In this document: positions 1 to 15,000 of the stretch, piece by piece
Position numbering within the stretch: position 1 is the stretch's first letter
Layout of the letters: every line of letters starts with the position of its first letter
From: Megaustenia siamemsis
Taxonomy: Eukaryota > Mollusca > Gastropoda > Stylommatophora > Ariophantidae
Length of the DNA stretch: 64,000 nucleotides
Direction: 5' to 3'
NCBI GenBank assembly: GCA_032433765.1
Contig: JAVIAB010000046.1
Span: forward strand, 60,423,388-60,487,387
Made by a program: the position numbers and the translations under genes
Notes under the pieces: generated by a model
Seen by the model: the letters and a program-made list of their open reading frames with translations, nothing else
What the model was told of the DNA's origin: nothing
The model's database searches: none

Positions 1-3000
1 TAGGCGGGTACAGTCGGTCAATGTCCTTCTAGGCGGGTACAGTCGGTCAATGTCCTTCTATGTTGCTAGAGTCGGTCAGTGTCCTTCTAGGCGAGTACAG
101 TCGGTCAATGTCCTTCTAGTTGGTAGAGTCGGTCAATGTCCTTCTAGGTTGGTACAGTCGGTCAGTGTCCTTCTAGGCGGGTGCAGTCGGTCAATGTCCT
201 TCTATGTTGGTAGAGTCGGTCAATGTCCTTCTAGGCGGGTGAGTCGGTCAATGTCCTTCTAGGCGGTACAGTCGGTCAATGTCCTTCTATATTTGTAGAG
301 TCGGTCAATGTCCTTCTAGGCGGGTACAGTCGGTCAATGTCCTTCTAGGCGAGTACAGTCGGTCAATGTCCTTCTATGTTGGTAGAGTCGGTCAGTGTCC
401 TTCTAGGCGGGTACAGTCGGTCAATGTCCTTCTAGGCGAGTACAGTCGGTCAATGTCCTTCTATGTTGGTAGAGTCGGTCAGTGTCCTTCTAGGCGGGTG
501 CAGTCGGTCAATGTCCTTCTATGTTGGTAGAGTCGGTCAATGTCCTTCTAGGCGGGTACAGTCGGTCAATGTCCTTCTATGTTGGTAGAGTCGGTCAGTG
601 TCCTTCTAGGCGGGTACAGTCGGTCAATGTCCTTCTATGTTGGTAGAGTAAGTCAATGTCCTTCTAGGTGGGTGCAGTCGGTCAATGTCCTTCTAGGTGG
701 GTACAGTCGGTCAATGTCCTTCTAAGTTGGTAGAGTCGGTCAATGTCCTTCTAGGCGGGTGCAGTCGGTCAATGTCCTTCTAGGTGGGTACAGTCGGTCA
801 ATGTCCTTCTATGTTGGTAGAGTCGGTCAATGTCCTTCTAGGTGGGTACAGTCGGTCAATGTCCTTCTATGTTGGTAGAGTCGGTCAATGTCCTTCTAGG
901 CGGGTGCAGTCGGTCAATGTCCTTCTATGTGGGTACAGTCGGTCAATGTCCTTCTATCTTGGTAGAGTCGGTCAATGTCCTTCTAGGCGGTGCAGTCGGT
1001 CAATGTCCTTCTATGTTGGTAGAGTCGGTCAATGTCCTTCTAGGCGGTGCAGTCGGTCAATGTCCTTCTAGGTGGGTACAGTCGGTCAATGTCCTTCTAT
1101 GTTGGTAGAGTCGGTCAATGTCCTTCTATGTTGGTAGAGTCGGTCAATGTCCTTCTAGGCGGGTGCAGTCGGTCAATGTCCTTCTAGGTGGGTACAGTCG
1201 GTCAATGTCCTTCTAGGTGGGTACAGTCGGTCAATGTCCTTCTATTTTGGTAGAGTCGGTCAATGTCCTTCTAGGCGGTGCAGTCGGTCAATGTCCTCTA
1301 TGTTGGTAGAGTCGGTCAATGTCCTTCTAGGCGGTGCAGTCGGTCAATGTCCTTCTAGGTGGGTACAGTCGGTCAATGTCCTTCTATGTTGGTAGAGTCG
1401 GTCAATGTCCTTCTATGTTGGTAGAGTCGGTCAATGTCCTTCTAGGCGGGTGCAGTCGGTCAATGTCCTTCTAGGTGGGGACAGTCGGTCAATGTCCTTC
1501 TATGTTGGTAGAGTCGGTCAATGTCCTTCTAGGCGGTGCAGTCGGTCAATGTCCTTCTATGCTCGTAGAGTCGGTCAATGTCCTTCTAGGCGGTGCAGTC
1601 GGTCAATGTCCTTCTATGTTGGTAGAGTCGGTCAATGTCCTTCTAGGCGGTGCAGTCGGTCAATGTCCTTCTAGGTGGGTACAGTCGGTCAATGTCCTTC
1701 TAAGTTGGTAGAGTCGGTCAATGTCCTTCTAGGCGGGTGCAGTCGGTCAATGTCCTTCTAGTTGGTAAAGTCGGTCAATGTCCTTCTAGGCGGGTACATT
1801 CGGTCAATGTCCTTCTATGTTGGTAGAGTCGGTCAGTGTCCTTCTAGGCGAGTACAGTCGGTCAATGTCCTTCTAGGCGTGTACAGTCGGTCAATGTCCT
1901 TCTAAGCGGGTACAGTCGGTCAATGTCCTTCTAGGTGGGTACACGCGGTCAATGTCCTTCTATGTTGGTAGAGTCGGTCAATGTCCTTCTAGGCGGGTAC
2001 AGTCGGTCAATGTCCTTCTAGGTGGGTATAGTCGGTCAATGTCCTTCTATGTTGGTAGAGTCGGTCAATGTCCTTCTAGGCGGTACAGTCGGTCAATGTC
2101 CTTCTAGGCGGGTACAGTCGGTCAATGTCCTTCTAGGCGGGTACAGTCGGTCAATGTCCTTCTATGTTGGTAGAGTCGGTCAGTGTCCTTCTAGGCGAGT
2201 ACAGTCGGTCAATGTCCTTCTATGTTGGTAGAGTCGGTCAATGTCCTTCTAGGCGGGTACAGTCGGTCAATGTCCTTCTAGGCGGGTACAGTCGGTCAAT
2301 GTCCTTCTATGTTGCTAGAGTCGGTCAGTGTCCTTCTAGGCGAGTACAGTCGGTCAATGTCCTTCTATGTTGGTAGAGACGGTCAGTGTCTTCTAGGCGG
2401 GTACAGTCGGTCAATGTCCTTCTAGGCGGGTGCAGTCGGTCAATGTCCTTCTATGTTGGTAGAGTCGGTCAATGTCCTTCTAGGCGGGTGCTGTCGGTCA
2501 ATGTCCTTCTATATTTGTAGAGTCGGTCAGTGTCCTTCTAGGCGGGTACAGTCGGTCAATGTCCTTCTAGGCGAGTACAGTCGGTCAATGTCCTTCTATG
2601 TTGGTAGAGTCGGTCAGTGCCCTTCTAGGCGGGTACAGTCGGTCAATGTCCTTCTAGGCGAGTACAGTCGGTCAATGTCCTTCTATGTTGGTAGAGTCGG
2701 TCAATGTCCTTCTAGGCGGGTGCAGTCGGTCAATGTCCTTCTATGTTGGTAGAGTCGGTCAATGTCCTTCTAGGCGGGTACAGTCGGTCAATGTCCTTCT
2801 ATGTTGGTAGAGTCGGTCAATGTCCTTCTAGGCGGGTGCAGTCGGTCAATGTCCTTCTATGTTGGTAGAGTCGGTCAATGTCCTTCTAGGTGGGTGCAGT
2901 CGGTCAATGTCCTTCTAGGTGGGTACAGTCGGTCAATGTCCTTCTAAGTTGGTAGAGTCGGTCAATGTCCTTCTAGGCGGGTGCAGTCGGTCAATGTCCT

Positions 3001-6000
3001 TCTAGGTGGGTACAGTCGGTCAATGTCCTTCTACGTTGGTAGAGTCGGTCAATGTCCTTCTAGGTGGGTACAGTCGGTCAATGTCCTTCTATGTTGGTAG
3101 AGTCGGTCAATGTCCTTCTATGTGGGTACAGTCGGTCAATGTCCTTCTATCTTGGTAGAGTCGGTCAATGTCCTTCTAGGCGGTGCAGTCGGTCAATGTC
3201 CTTCTATGTTGGTAGAGTCGGTCAATGTCCTTCTAGGCGGTGCAGTCGGTCAATGTCCTTCTAGGTGGGTACAGTCGGTCAATGTCCTTCTATGTTGGTA
3301 GAGTCGGTCAATGTCCTTCTATGTTGGTAGAGTCGGTCAATGTCCTTCTAGGCGGGTGCAGTCGGTCAATGTCCTTCTAGGTGGGTACAGTCGGTCAATG
3401 TCCTTCTAGGTGGGTACAGTCGGTCAATGTCCTTCTATTTTGGTAGAGTCGGTCAATGTCCTTCTAGGCGGTGCAGTCGGTCAATGTCCTTCTATGTTGG
3501 TAGAGTCGGTCAATGTCCTTCTAGGCGGTGCAGTCGGTCAATGTCCTTCTAGGTGGGTAGAGTCGGTCAATGTCCTTCTATGTTGGTAGAGTCGGTCAAT
3601 GTCCTTCTAGGCGGTGCAGTCGGTCAATGTCCTTCTATGCTGGTAGAGTCGGTCAATGTCCTTCTAGGCGGTGCAGTCGGTCAATGTCCTTCTATGTTGG
3701 TAGAGTCGGTCAATGTCCTTCTAGGCGGTGCAGTCGGTCAATGTCCTTCTAGGTGGGTACAGTCGGTCAATGTCCTTCTAAGTTGGTAGAGTCGGTCAAT
3801 GTCCTTCTAGGCGGGTGCAGTCGGTCAATGTCCTTCTAGTTGGGTAAAGTCGGTCAATGTCCTTCTAGGCGGGTACATTCGGTCAATGTCCTTCTATGTT
3901 GGTAGAATCGGTCAGTGTCCTTCTAGGCGAGTACAGTCGGTCAATGTCCTTCTAGGCGGGTACAGTCGGTCAATGTCCTTCTAAGCGGGTACAGTCGGTC
4001 AATGTCCTTCTAGGTGGGTACACGCGGTCAATGTCCTTCTATGTTGGTAGAGTCGGTCAATGTCCTTCTAGGCGGGTACAGTCGGTCAATGTCCTTCTAT
4101 GTTGGTAGAGTCGGTCAGTGTCCTTCTAGGCGAGTACAGTCGGTCAATGTCCTTCTAGGTGGGTACAGTCGGTCAATGTCCTTCTATGTTGGTAGAGTCG
4201 GTCAATGTCCTTCTAGGCGGTACAGTCGGTCAATGTCCTTCTAGGCGGGTACAGTCGGTCAATGTCATTCTAGGCGGGTACAGTCGGTCAATGTCCTTCT
4301 ATGTTGCTAGAGTCGGTCAGTGTCCTTCTAGGCGAGTACAGTCGGTCAATGTCCTTCTATGTTGGTAGAGACGGTCAGTGTCTTCTAGGCGGGTACAGTC
4401 GGTCAGTGTCCTTCTAGGCGGGTGCAGTCGGTCAATGTCCTTCTATGTTGGTAGAGTCGGTCAATGTCCTTCTAGGCGGGTGCTGTCGGTCAATGTCCTT
4501 CTAGGCGAGTACAGTCGGTCAATGTCCTTATATATTTGTAGAGTCGGTCAGTGTCCTTCTAGGCGGGTACAGTCGGTCAATGTCCTTCTAGGCGAGTACA
4601 GTCGGTCAATGTCCTTCTATGTTGGTAGAGTCGGTTAGTGCCTTCTAGGCGGGTACAGTCGGTCAATGTCCTTCTAGGCGAGTACAGTCGGTCAATGTCC
4701 TTCTATGTTGGTAGAGTCGGTCAGTGTCCTTCTAGGCGGTGCAGTCGGTCAATGTCCTTCTAGGTGGGTACAGTCGGTCAATGTCCTTCTATGTTGGTAG
4801 AGTCGGTCAATGTCCTTCTATGTTGGTAGAGTCGGTCAATGTCCTTCTAGTCGGGTGCAGTCGGTCAATGTCCTTCTAGGTGGGTACAGTCGGTCAATGT
4901 CCTTCTAGGTGGGTACAGTCGGTCAATGTCCTTCTATTTTGGTAGAGTCGGTCAATGTCCTTCTAGGCGGTGCAGTCGGTCAATGTCCTTCTATGTTGGT
5001 AGAGTCGGTCAATGTCCTTCTAGGCGGTGCAGTCGGTCAATGTCCTTCTAGGTGGGTACAGTCGGTCAATGTCCTTCTATGTTGGTAGAGTCGGTCAATG
5101 TCCTTCTATGTTGGTAGAGTCGGTCAATGTCCTTCTAGGCGGGTGCAGTCGGTCAATGTCCTTCTAGGTGGGTACAGTCGGTCAATGTCCTTCTATGTTG
5201 GTAGAGTCGGTCAATGTCCTTCTAGGCGGTGCAGTCGGTCAATGTCCTTCTATGCTGGTAGAGTCGGTCAATGTCCTTCTAGGCGGTGCAGTCGGTCAAT
5301 GTCCTTCTATGTTGGTAGAGTCGGTCAATGTCCTTCTAGGCGGTGCAGTCGGTCAATGTCCTTCTAGGTGGGTACAGTCGGTCAATGTCCTTCTAAGTTG
5401 GTAGAGTCGGTCAATGTCCTTCTAGGCGGGTGCAGTCGGTCAATGTCCTTCTAGTTGGGTAAAGTCGGTCAATGTCCTTCTAGGCGGGTACAGTCGGTCA
5501 ATGTCCTTCTATGTTGGTAGAGTCGGTCAGTGTCCTTCTAGGCGAGTACAGTCGGTCAATGTCCTTCTAGGCGTGTACAGTCGGTCAATGTCCTTCTAAG
5601 CGGGTACAGTCGGTCAATGTCCTTCTAGGTGGGTACAGCGGTCAATGTCCTTCTATGTTGGTAGAGTCGGTCAATGTCCTTCTAGGCGGGTACAGTCGGT
5701 CAATGTCCTTCTAGGTGGGTATAGTCGGTCAATGTCCTTCTATGTTGGTAGAGTCGGTCAATGTCCTTCTAGGCGGTACAGTCGGTCAATGTCCTTCTAG
5801 GCGGGTACAGTCGGTCAATGTCATTCTAGGCGGGTACAGTCGGTCAATGTCCTTCTATGTTGCTAGAGTCGGTCAGTGTCCTTCTAGGCGAGTACAGTCG
5901 GTCAATGTCCTTCTATGTTGGTAGAGTCGGTCAATGTCCTTCTAGGTGGGTGCAGTCGGTCAATGTCCTTCTAGGTGGGTACAGTCGGTCAATGTCCTTC

Positions 6001-9000
6001 TAAGTTGGTAGAGTCGGTCAATGTCCTTCTAGGCGGGTGCAGTCGGTCAATGTCCTTCTAGGTGGGTACAGTCGGTCAATGTCCTTCTATGTTGGTAGAG
6101 TCGGTCAATGTCCTTCTAGGCGGGTGCAGTCGGTCAATGTCCTTCTATGTGGGTACAGTCGGTCAATGTCCTTCTATCTTGGTAGAGTCGGTCAATGTCC
6201 TTCTAGGCGGTGCAGTCGGTCAATGTCCTTCTATGTTGGTAGAGTCGGTCAATGTCCTTCTAGGCGGTGCAGTCGGTCAATGTCCTTCTAGGTGGGTACA
6301 GTCGGTCAATGTCCTTCTATGTTGGTAGAGTCGGTCAATGTCCTTCTATGTTGGTAGAGTCGGTCAATGTCCTTCTAGGCGGGTGCAGTCGGTCAATGTC
6401 CTTCTAGGTGGGTACAGTCGGTCAATGTCCTTCTATGTTGGTAGAGTCGGTCAATGTCCTTCTATGTTGGTAGAGTCGGTCAATGTCCTTCTAGGCGGGT
6501 GCAGTCGGTCAATGTCCTTCTAGGTGGGTACAGTCGGTCAATGTCCTTCTATGTTGGTAGAGTCGGTCAATGTCCTTCTAGGCGGTGCAGTCGGTCAATG
6601 TCCTTCTATGTTGGTAGAGTCGGTCAATGTCCTTCTAGGCGGTGCAGTCGGTCAATGTCCTATGTTGGTAGAGTCGGTCAATGTCCTTCTAGGCGGTGCA
6701 GTCGGTCAATGTCCTTCTAGGTGGGTACAGTCGGTCAATGTCCTTCTAAGTTGGTAGAGTCGGTCAATGTCCTTCTAGGCGGGTGCAGTCGGTCAATGTC
6801 CTTCTAGTTGGGTAAAGTCGGTCAATGTCCTTCTAGGCGGGTACAGTCGGTCAATGTCCTTCTATGTTGGTAGAGTCGGTCAGTGTCCTTCTAGGCGGTA
6901 CAGTCGGTCAATGTCCTTCTAGGCGTGTACAGTCGGTCAATGTCCTTCTAAGCGGGTACAGTCGGTCAATGTCCTTCTAGGTGGGTACAGTCGGTCAATG
7001 TCCTTCTATGTTGGTAGAGTCGGTCAATGTCCTTCTAGGCGGGTACAGTCGGTCAATGTCCTTCTAGGTGGGTATAGTCGGTCAATGTCCTTCTATGTTG
7101 GTAGAGTCGGTCAATGTCCTTCTAGGCGGTACAGTCGGTCAATGTCCTTCTAGGCGGGTACAGTCGGTCAATGTCCTTCTAGGCGGGTACAGTCGGTCAA
7201 TGTCCTTCTATGTTGGTAGAGTCGGTCAATGTCCTTCTAGGCGAGTACAGTCGGTCAATGTCCTTCTATGTTGGTAGAGTCGGTCAATGTCCTTCTAGGT
7301 GGGTGCAGTCGGTCAATGTCCTTCTAGGTGGGTACAGTCGGTCAATGTCCTTCTAAGTTGGTAGAGTCGGTCAATGTCCTTCTAGGCGGGTGCAGTCGGT
7401 CAATGTCCTTCTAGGTGGTACAGTCGGTCAATGTCCTTCTATGTTGGTAGAGTCGGTCAATGTCCTTCTGGCGGGTGCAGTCGGTCAATGTCCTTCTATG
7501 TGGGTACAGTCGGTCAATGTCCTTCTATCTTGGTAGAGTCGGTCAATGTCCTTCTAGGCGGTGCAGTCGGTCAATGTCCTTCTATGTTGGTAGAGTCGGT
7601 CAATGTCCTTCTAGGCGGTGCAGTCGGTCAATGTCCTTCTAGGTGGGTACAGTCGGTCAATGTCCTTCTATGTTGGTAGAGTCGGTCAATGTCCTTCTAT
7701 GTTGGTAGAGTCGGTCAATGTCCTTCTAGGCGGGTGCAGTCGGTCAATGTCCTTCTAGGTGGGTACAGTCGGTCAATGTCCTTCTAGGTGGGTACAGTCG
7801 GTCAATGTCCTTCTATTTTGGTAGAGTCGGTCAATGTCCTTCTAGGCGGTGCAGTCGGTCAATGTCCTTCTATGTTGGTAGAGTCGGTCAATGTCCTTCT
7901 AGGCGGTGCAGTCGGTCAATGTCCTTCTAGGTGGGTACAGTCGGTCAATGTCCTTCTATGTTGGTAGAGTCGGTCAATGTCCTTCTATGTTGGTAGAGTC
8001 GGTCAATGTCCTTCTAGGCGGTGCAGTCGGTCAATGTCCTTCTATGTTGGTAGAGTCGGTCAATGTCCTTCTAGGCGGTGCAGTCGGTCAATGTCCTTCT
8101 AGGTGGGTACAGTCGGTCAATGTCCTTCTAAGTTGGTAGAGTCGGTCAATGTCCTTCTAGGCGGGTGCAGTCGGTCAATGTCCTTCTAGTTGGGTAAAGT
8201 CGGTCAATGTCCTTCTAGGTGGGTACAGTCGGTCAATGTCCTTCTATGTTGGTAGAGTCGGTCAGTGTCCTTCTAGGCGAGTACAGTCGGTCAATGTCCT
8301 TCTAGGCGTGTACAGTCGGTCAATGTCCTTCTAAGCGGGTACAGTCGGTCAATGTCCTTCTAGGTGGGTACACGCGGTCAATGTCCTTCTATGTTGGTAG
8401 AGTCGGTCAATGTCCTTCTAGGCGGGTACAGTCGGTCAATGTCCTTCTAGGTGGGTACAGTCGGTCAATGTCCTTCTATGTTGGTAGAGTCGGTCAATGT
8501 CCTTCTAGGCGGTACAGTCGGTCAATGTCCTTCTAGGCGGGTACAGTCGGTCAATGTCCTTCTAGGCGGGTACAGTCGGTCAATGTCCTTCTATGTTGCT
8601 AGAGTCGGTCAGTGTCCTTCTAGGCGAGTACAGTCGGTCAATGTCCTTCTATGTTGGTAGAGACGGTCAGTGTCCTTCTAGGCGGGTACAGTCGGTCAGT
8701 GTCCTTCTAGGCGGGTGCAGTCGGTCAATGTCCTTCTATGTTGGTAGAGTCGGTCAATGTCCTTCTAGGCGGGTGCTGTCGGTCAATGTCCTTATATATT
8801 TGTAGAGTCGGTCAGTGTCCTTCTAGGCGGGTACAGTCGGTCAATGTCCTTCTAGGCGAGTACAGTCGGTCAATGTCCTTCTATGTTGGTAGAGTCGGTC
8901 AGTGCCCTTCTAGGCGGGTACAGTCGGTCAATGTCCTTCTAGGCGAGTACAGTCGGTCAATGTCCTTCTATGTTGGTAGAGTCGGTCAATGTCCTTCTAG

Positions 9001-12000
9001 GCGGGTGCAGTCGGTCAATGTCCTTCTAGTTGGGTAAGTCGGTCAATGTCCTTCTAGGCGGGTACAGTCGGTCAATGTCCTTCTATGTTGGTAGAGTCGG
9101 TCAGTGTCCTTCTAGGCGAGTACAGTCGGTCAATGTCCTTCTAGGCGGGTACAGTCGGTCAATGTCCTTCTAAGCGGGTACAGTCGGTCAATGTCCTTCT
9201 AGGTGGGTACAGCGGTCAATGTCCTTCTATGTTGGTAGAGTCGGTCAATGTCCTTCTAGGCGGGTACAGTCGGTCAATGTCCTTCTATGTTGGTAGAGTC
9301 GGTCAGTGTCCTTCTATGCGAGTACAGTCGGTCAATGTCCTTCTAGGTGGGTACAGTCGGTCAATGTCCTTCTATGTTGGTAGAGTCGGTCAATGTCCTT
9401 CTAGGCGGTACAGTCGGTCAATGTCCTTCTAGGCGGGTACAGTCGGTCAATGTCCTTCTAGGCGGGTACAGTCGGTCAATGTCCTTCTATGTTGGTAGAG
9501 TCGGTCAGTGTCCTTCTAGGCGAGTACAGTCGGTCAATGTCCTTCTATGTTGGTAGAGTCGGTCAGTGTCCTTCTAGGCGGGTACAGTCGGTCAATGTCC
9601 TTCTAGGCGGGTGCAGTCGGTCAATGTCCTTCTATGTTGGTAGAGTCGGTCAATGTCCTTCTAGGCGGGTGCAGTCGGTCAATGTCCTTCTAGGCGGTAC
9701 AGTCGGTCAATGTCCTTCTATATTTGTAGAGTCGGTCAATGTCCTTCTAGGCGGGTACAGTCGGTCAATGTCCTTCTAGGCGGTACAGTCGGTCAATGTC
9801 CTTCTATGTTGGTAGAGTCGGTCAGTGTCCTTCTAGGCGGGTACAGTCGGTCAATGTCCTTCTAGGCGAGTACAGTCGGTCAATGTCCTTCTATGTTGGT
9901 AGAGTCGGTCAATGTCCTTCTAGGCGGTGCAGTCGGTCAATGTCCTTCTAGGTGGGTACAGTCGGTCAATGTCCTTCTATGTTGGTAGAGTCGGTCAATG
10001 TCCTTCTATGTTGGTAGAGTCGGTCAATGTCCTTCTAGTCGGGTGCAGTCGGTCAATGTCCTTCTAGGTGGGTACAGTCGGTCAATGTCCTTCTAGGTGG
10101 GTACAGTCGGTCAATGTCCTTCTATTTTGGTAGAGTCGGTCAATGTCCTTCTAGGCGGTGCAGTCGGTCAATGTCCTCTATGTTGGTAGAGTCGGTCAAT
10201 GTCCTTCTAGGCGGTGCAGTCGGTCAATGTCCTTCTAGGTGGGTACAGTCGGTCAATGTCCTTCTATGTTGGTAGAGTCGGTCAATGTCCTTCTATGTTG
10301 GTAGAGTCGGTCAATGTCCTTCTAGGCGGGTGCAGTCGGTCAATGTCCTTCTAGGTGGGGACAGTCGGTCAATGTCCTTCTATGTTGGTAGAGTCGGTCA
10401 ATGTCCTTCTAGGCGGTGCAGTCGGTCAATGTCCTTCTATGCTGGTAGAGTCGGTCAATGTCCTTCTAGGCGGTGCAGTCGGTCAATGTCCTTCTATGTT
10501 GGTAGAGTCGGTCAATGTCCTTCTAGGCGGTGCAGTCGGTCAATGTCCTTCTAGGTGGGTACAGTCGGTCAATGTCCTTCTAAGTTGGTAGAGTCGGTCA
10601 ATGTCCTTCTAGGCGGGTGCAGTCGGTCAATGTCCTTCTAGTTGGGTAAAGTCGGTCAATGTCCTTCTAGGCGGGTACAGTCGGTCAATGTCCTTCTATG
10701 TTGGTAGAGTCGGTCAGTGTCCTTCTAGGCGAGTACAGTCGGTCAATGTCCTTCTAGGCGTGTACAGTCGGTCAATGTCCTTCTAAGCGGGTACAGTCGG
10801 TCAATGTCCTTCTAGGTGGGTACAGTCGGTCAATGTCCTTCTATGTTGGTAGAGTCGGTCAATGTCCTTCTAGGCGGGTACAGTCGGTCAATGTCCTTCT
10901 AGGTGGGTACAGTCGGTCAATGTCCTTCTATGTTGGTAGAGTCGGTCAATGTCCTTCTAGGCGGTACAGTCGGTCAATGTCCTTCTAGGCGGGTACAGTC
11001 GGTCAATGTCCTTCTAGGCGGGTACAGTCGGTCAATGTCCTTCTATGTTGCTAGAGTCGGTCAGTGTCCTTCTAGGCGAGTACAGTCGGTCAATGTCCTT
11101 CTATGTTGGTAGAGTAAGTCAATGTCCTTCTAGGTGGGTGCAGTCGGTCAATGTCCTTCTAGGTGGGTACAGTCGGTCAATGTCCTTCTAAGTTGGTAGA
11201 GTCGGTCAATGTCCTTCTAGGCGGGTGCAGTCGGTCAATGTCCTTCTAGGTGGGTACAGTCGGTCAATGTCCTTCTATGTTGGTAGAGTCGGTCAATGTC
11301 CTTCTAGGCGGGTGCAGTCGGTCAATGTCCTTCTATGTGGGTACAGTCGGTCAATGTCCTTCTATCTTGGTAGAGTCGGTCAATGTCCTTCCAGGCGGTG
11401 CAGTCGGTCAATGTCCTTCTATGTTGGTAGAGTCGGTCAATGTCCTTCTAGGCGGTGCAGTCGGTCAATGTCCTTCTAGGTGGGTACAGTCGGTCAATGT
11501 CCTTCTATGTTGGTAGAGTCGGTCAATGTCCTTCTATGTTGGTAGAGTCGGTCAATGTCCTTCTAGGCGGGTGCAGTCGGTCAATGTCCTTCTAGGTGGG
11601 TACAGTCGGTCAATGTCCTTCTAGGTGGGTACAGTCGGTCAATGTCCTTCTATTTTGGTAGAGTCGGTCAATGTCCTTCTAGGCGGTGCAGTCGGTCAAT
11701 GTCCTTCTATGTTGGTAGAGTCGGTCAATGTCCTTCTAGGCGGTGCAGTCGGTCAATGTCCTTCTAGGTGGGTACAGTCGGTCAATGTCCTTCTATGTTG
11801 GTAGAGTCGGTCAATGTCCTTCTATGTTGGTAGAGTCGGTCAATGTCCTTCTAGGCGGTGCAGTCGGTCAATGTCCTTCTATGCTGGTAGAGTCGGTCAA
11901 TGTCCTTCTAGGCGGTGCAGTCGGTCAATGTCCTTCTAGGTGGGTACAGTCGGTCAATGTCCTTCTAAGTTGGTAGAGTCGGTCAATGTCCTTCTAGGCG

Positions 12001-15000
12001 GGTGCAGTCGGTCAATGTCCTTCTAGTTGGGTAAAGTCGGTCAATGTCCTTCTAGGTGGGTACATTCGGTCAATGTCCTTCTATGTTGGTAGAGTCGGTC
12101 AGTGTCCTTCTAGGCGAGTACAGTCGGTCAATGTCCTTCTAGGCGTGTACAGTCGGTCAATGTCCTTCTAAGCGGGTACAGTCGGTCAATGTCCTTCTAG
12201 GTGGGTACACGCGGTCAATGTCCTTCTATGTTGGTAGAGTCGGTCAATGTCCTTCTAGGCGGGTACAGTCGGTCAATGTCCTTCTAGGTGGGTATAGTCG
12301 GTCAATGTCCTTCTATGTTGGTAGAGTCGGTCAATGTCCTTCTAGGCGGTACAGTCGGTCAATGTCCTTCTAGGCGGGTACAGTCGGTCAATGTCATTCT
12401 AGGCGGGTACAGTCGGTCAATGTCCTTCTATGTTGCTAGAGTCGGTCAGTGTCCTTCTAGGCGAGTACTGTCGGTCAATGTCCTTCTATGTTGGTAGAGA
12501 CGGTCAGTGTCTTCTAGGCGGGTACAGTCGGTCAGTGTCCTTCTAGGCGGGTGCAGTCGGTCAATGTCCTTCTATGTTGGTAGAGTCGGTCAATGTCCTT
12601 CTAGGCGGGTGCTGTCGGTCAATGTCCTTATATATTTGTAGAGTCGGTCAGTGTCCTTCTAGGCGGGTACAGTCGGTCAATGTCCTTCTAGGCGAGTACA
12701 GTCGGTCAATGTCCTTCTATGTTGGTAGAGTCGGTCAGTGCCCTTCTAGGCGGGTACAGTCGGTCAATGTCCTTCTAGGCGAGTACAGTCGGTCAATGTC
12801 CTTCTATGTTGGTAGAGTCGGTCAGTGTCCTTCTAGGCGGGTGCAGTCGGTCAATGTCCTTCTATGTTGGTAGAGTAAGTCAATGTCCTTCTAGGCGGGT
12901 ACAGTCGGTCAATGTCCTTCTATGTTGGTAGAGTCGGTCAGTGTCCTTCTAGGCGGGTGCAGTCGGTCAATGTCCTTCTATGTTGGTAGAGTAAGTCAAT
13001 GTCCTTCTAGGTGGGTGCAGTCGGTCAATGTCCTTCTAGGTGGGTACAGTCGGTCAATGTCCTTCTAAGTTGGTAGAGTCGGTCAATGTCCTTCTAGGCG
13101 GGTGCAGTCGGTCAATGTCCTTCCAGGTGGGTACAGTCGGTCAATGTCCTTCTATGTTGGTAGAGTCGGTCAATGTCCTTCTAGGTGGGTACAGTCGGTC
13201 AATGTCCTTCTATGTTGGTAGAGTCGGTCAATGTCCTTCTGGGCGGGTGCAGTCGGTCAATGTCCTTCTATGTGGGTACAGTCGGTCAATGTCCTTCTAT
13301 CTTGGTAGAGTCGGTCAATGTCCTTCCAGGCGGTGCAGTCGGTCAATGTCCTTCTATGTTGGTAGAGTCGGTCAATGTCCTTCTAGGCGGTGCAGTCGGT
13401 CAATGTCCTTCTAGGTGGGTACAGTCGGTCAATGTCCTTCTATGTTGGTAGAGTCGGTCAATGTCCTTCTATGTTGGTAGAGTCGGTCAATGTCCTTCTA
13501 GGCGGGTGCAGTCGGTCAATGTCCTTCTAGGTGGGTACAGTCGGTCAGTGTCCTTCTTGGTGGGTACAGTCGGTCAATGTCCTTCTATTTTGGTAGAGTC
13601 GGTCAATGTCCTTCTAGGCGGTGCAGTCGGTCAATGTCCTTCTATGTTGGTAGAGTCGGTCAATGTCCTTCTAGGCGGTGCAGTCGGTCAATGTCCTTCT
13701 AGGTGGGTAGAGTCGGTCAATGTCCTTCTATGTTGGTAGAGTCGGTCAATGTCCTTCTAGGCGGTGCAGTCGGTCAATGTCCTTCTATGCTGGTAGAGTA
13801 GGTCAATGTCCTTCTAGGCGGTGCAGTCGGTCAATGTCCTTCTATGTTGGTAGAGTCGGTCAATGTCCTTCTAGGCGGTGCAGTCGGTCAATGTCCTTCT
13901 AGGTGGGTACAGTCGGTCAATGTCCTTCTAAGTTGGTAGAGTCGGTCAATGTCCTTCTAGGCGGGTGCAGTCGGTCAATGTCCTTCTAGTTGGGTAAAGT
14001 CGGTCAATGTCCTTCTAGGCGGGTACATTCGGTCAATGTCCTTCTATGTTGGTAGAATCGGTCAGTGTCCTTCTAGGCGAGTACAGTCGGTCAATGTCCT
14101 TCTAGGCGGGTACAGTCGGTCAATGTCCTTCTAAGCGGGTACAGTCGGTCAATGTCCTTCTAGGTGGGTACACGCGGTCAATGTCCTTCTATGTTGGTAG
14201 AGTCGGTCAATGTCCTTCTAGGCGGGTACAGTCGGTCAATGTCCTTCTATGTTGGTAGAGTCGGTCAGTGTCCTTCTATGCGAGTACAGTCGGTCAATGT
14301 CCTTCTAGGTGGGTACAGTCGGTCAATGTCCTTCTATGTTGGTAGAGTCGGTCAATGTCCTTCTAGGCGGTACAGTCGGTCAATGTCCTTCTAGGCGGGT
14401 ACAGTCGGTCAATGTCATTCTAGGCGGGTACAGTCGGTCAATGTCCTTCTATGTTGCTAGAGTCGGTCAGTGTCCTTCTAGGCGAGTACAGTCGGTCAAT
14501 GTCCTTCTATGTTGGTAGAGACGGTCAGTGTCTTCTAGGCGGGTACAGTCGGTCAGTGTCCTTCTAGGCGGGTGCAGTCGGTCAATGTCCTTCTATGTTG
14601 GTAGAGTCGGTCAATGTCCTTCTAGGCGGGTGCTGTCGGTCAATGTCCTTCTAGGCGAGTACAGTCGGTCAATGTCCTTATATATTTGTAGAGTCGGTCA
14701 GTGTCCTTCTAGGCGGGTACAGTCGGTCAATGTCCTTCTAGGCGAGTACAGTCGGTCAATGTCCTTCTATGTTGGTAGAGTCGGTTAGTGCCCTTCTAGG
14801 CGGGTACAGTCGGTCAATGTCCTTCTAGGCGAGTACAGTCGGTCAATGTCCTTCTATGTTGGTAGAGTCGGTCAGTGTCCTTCTAGGCGGGTGCAGTCGG
14901 TCAATGTCCTTCTATGTTGGTAGAGTAAGTCAATGTCCTTCTAGGCGGGTACAGTCGGTCAATGTCCTTCTATGTTGGTAGAGTCGGTCAGTGTCCTTCT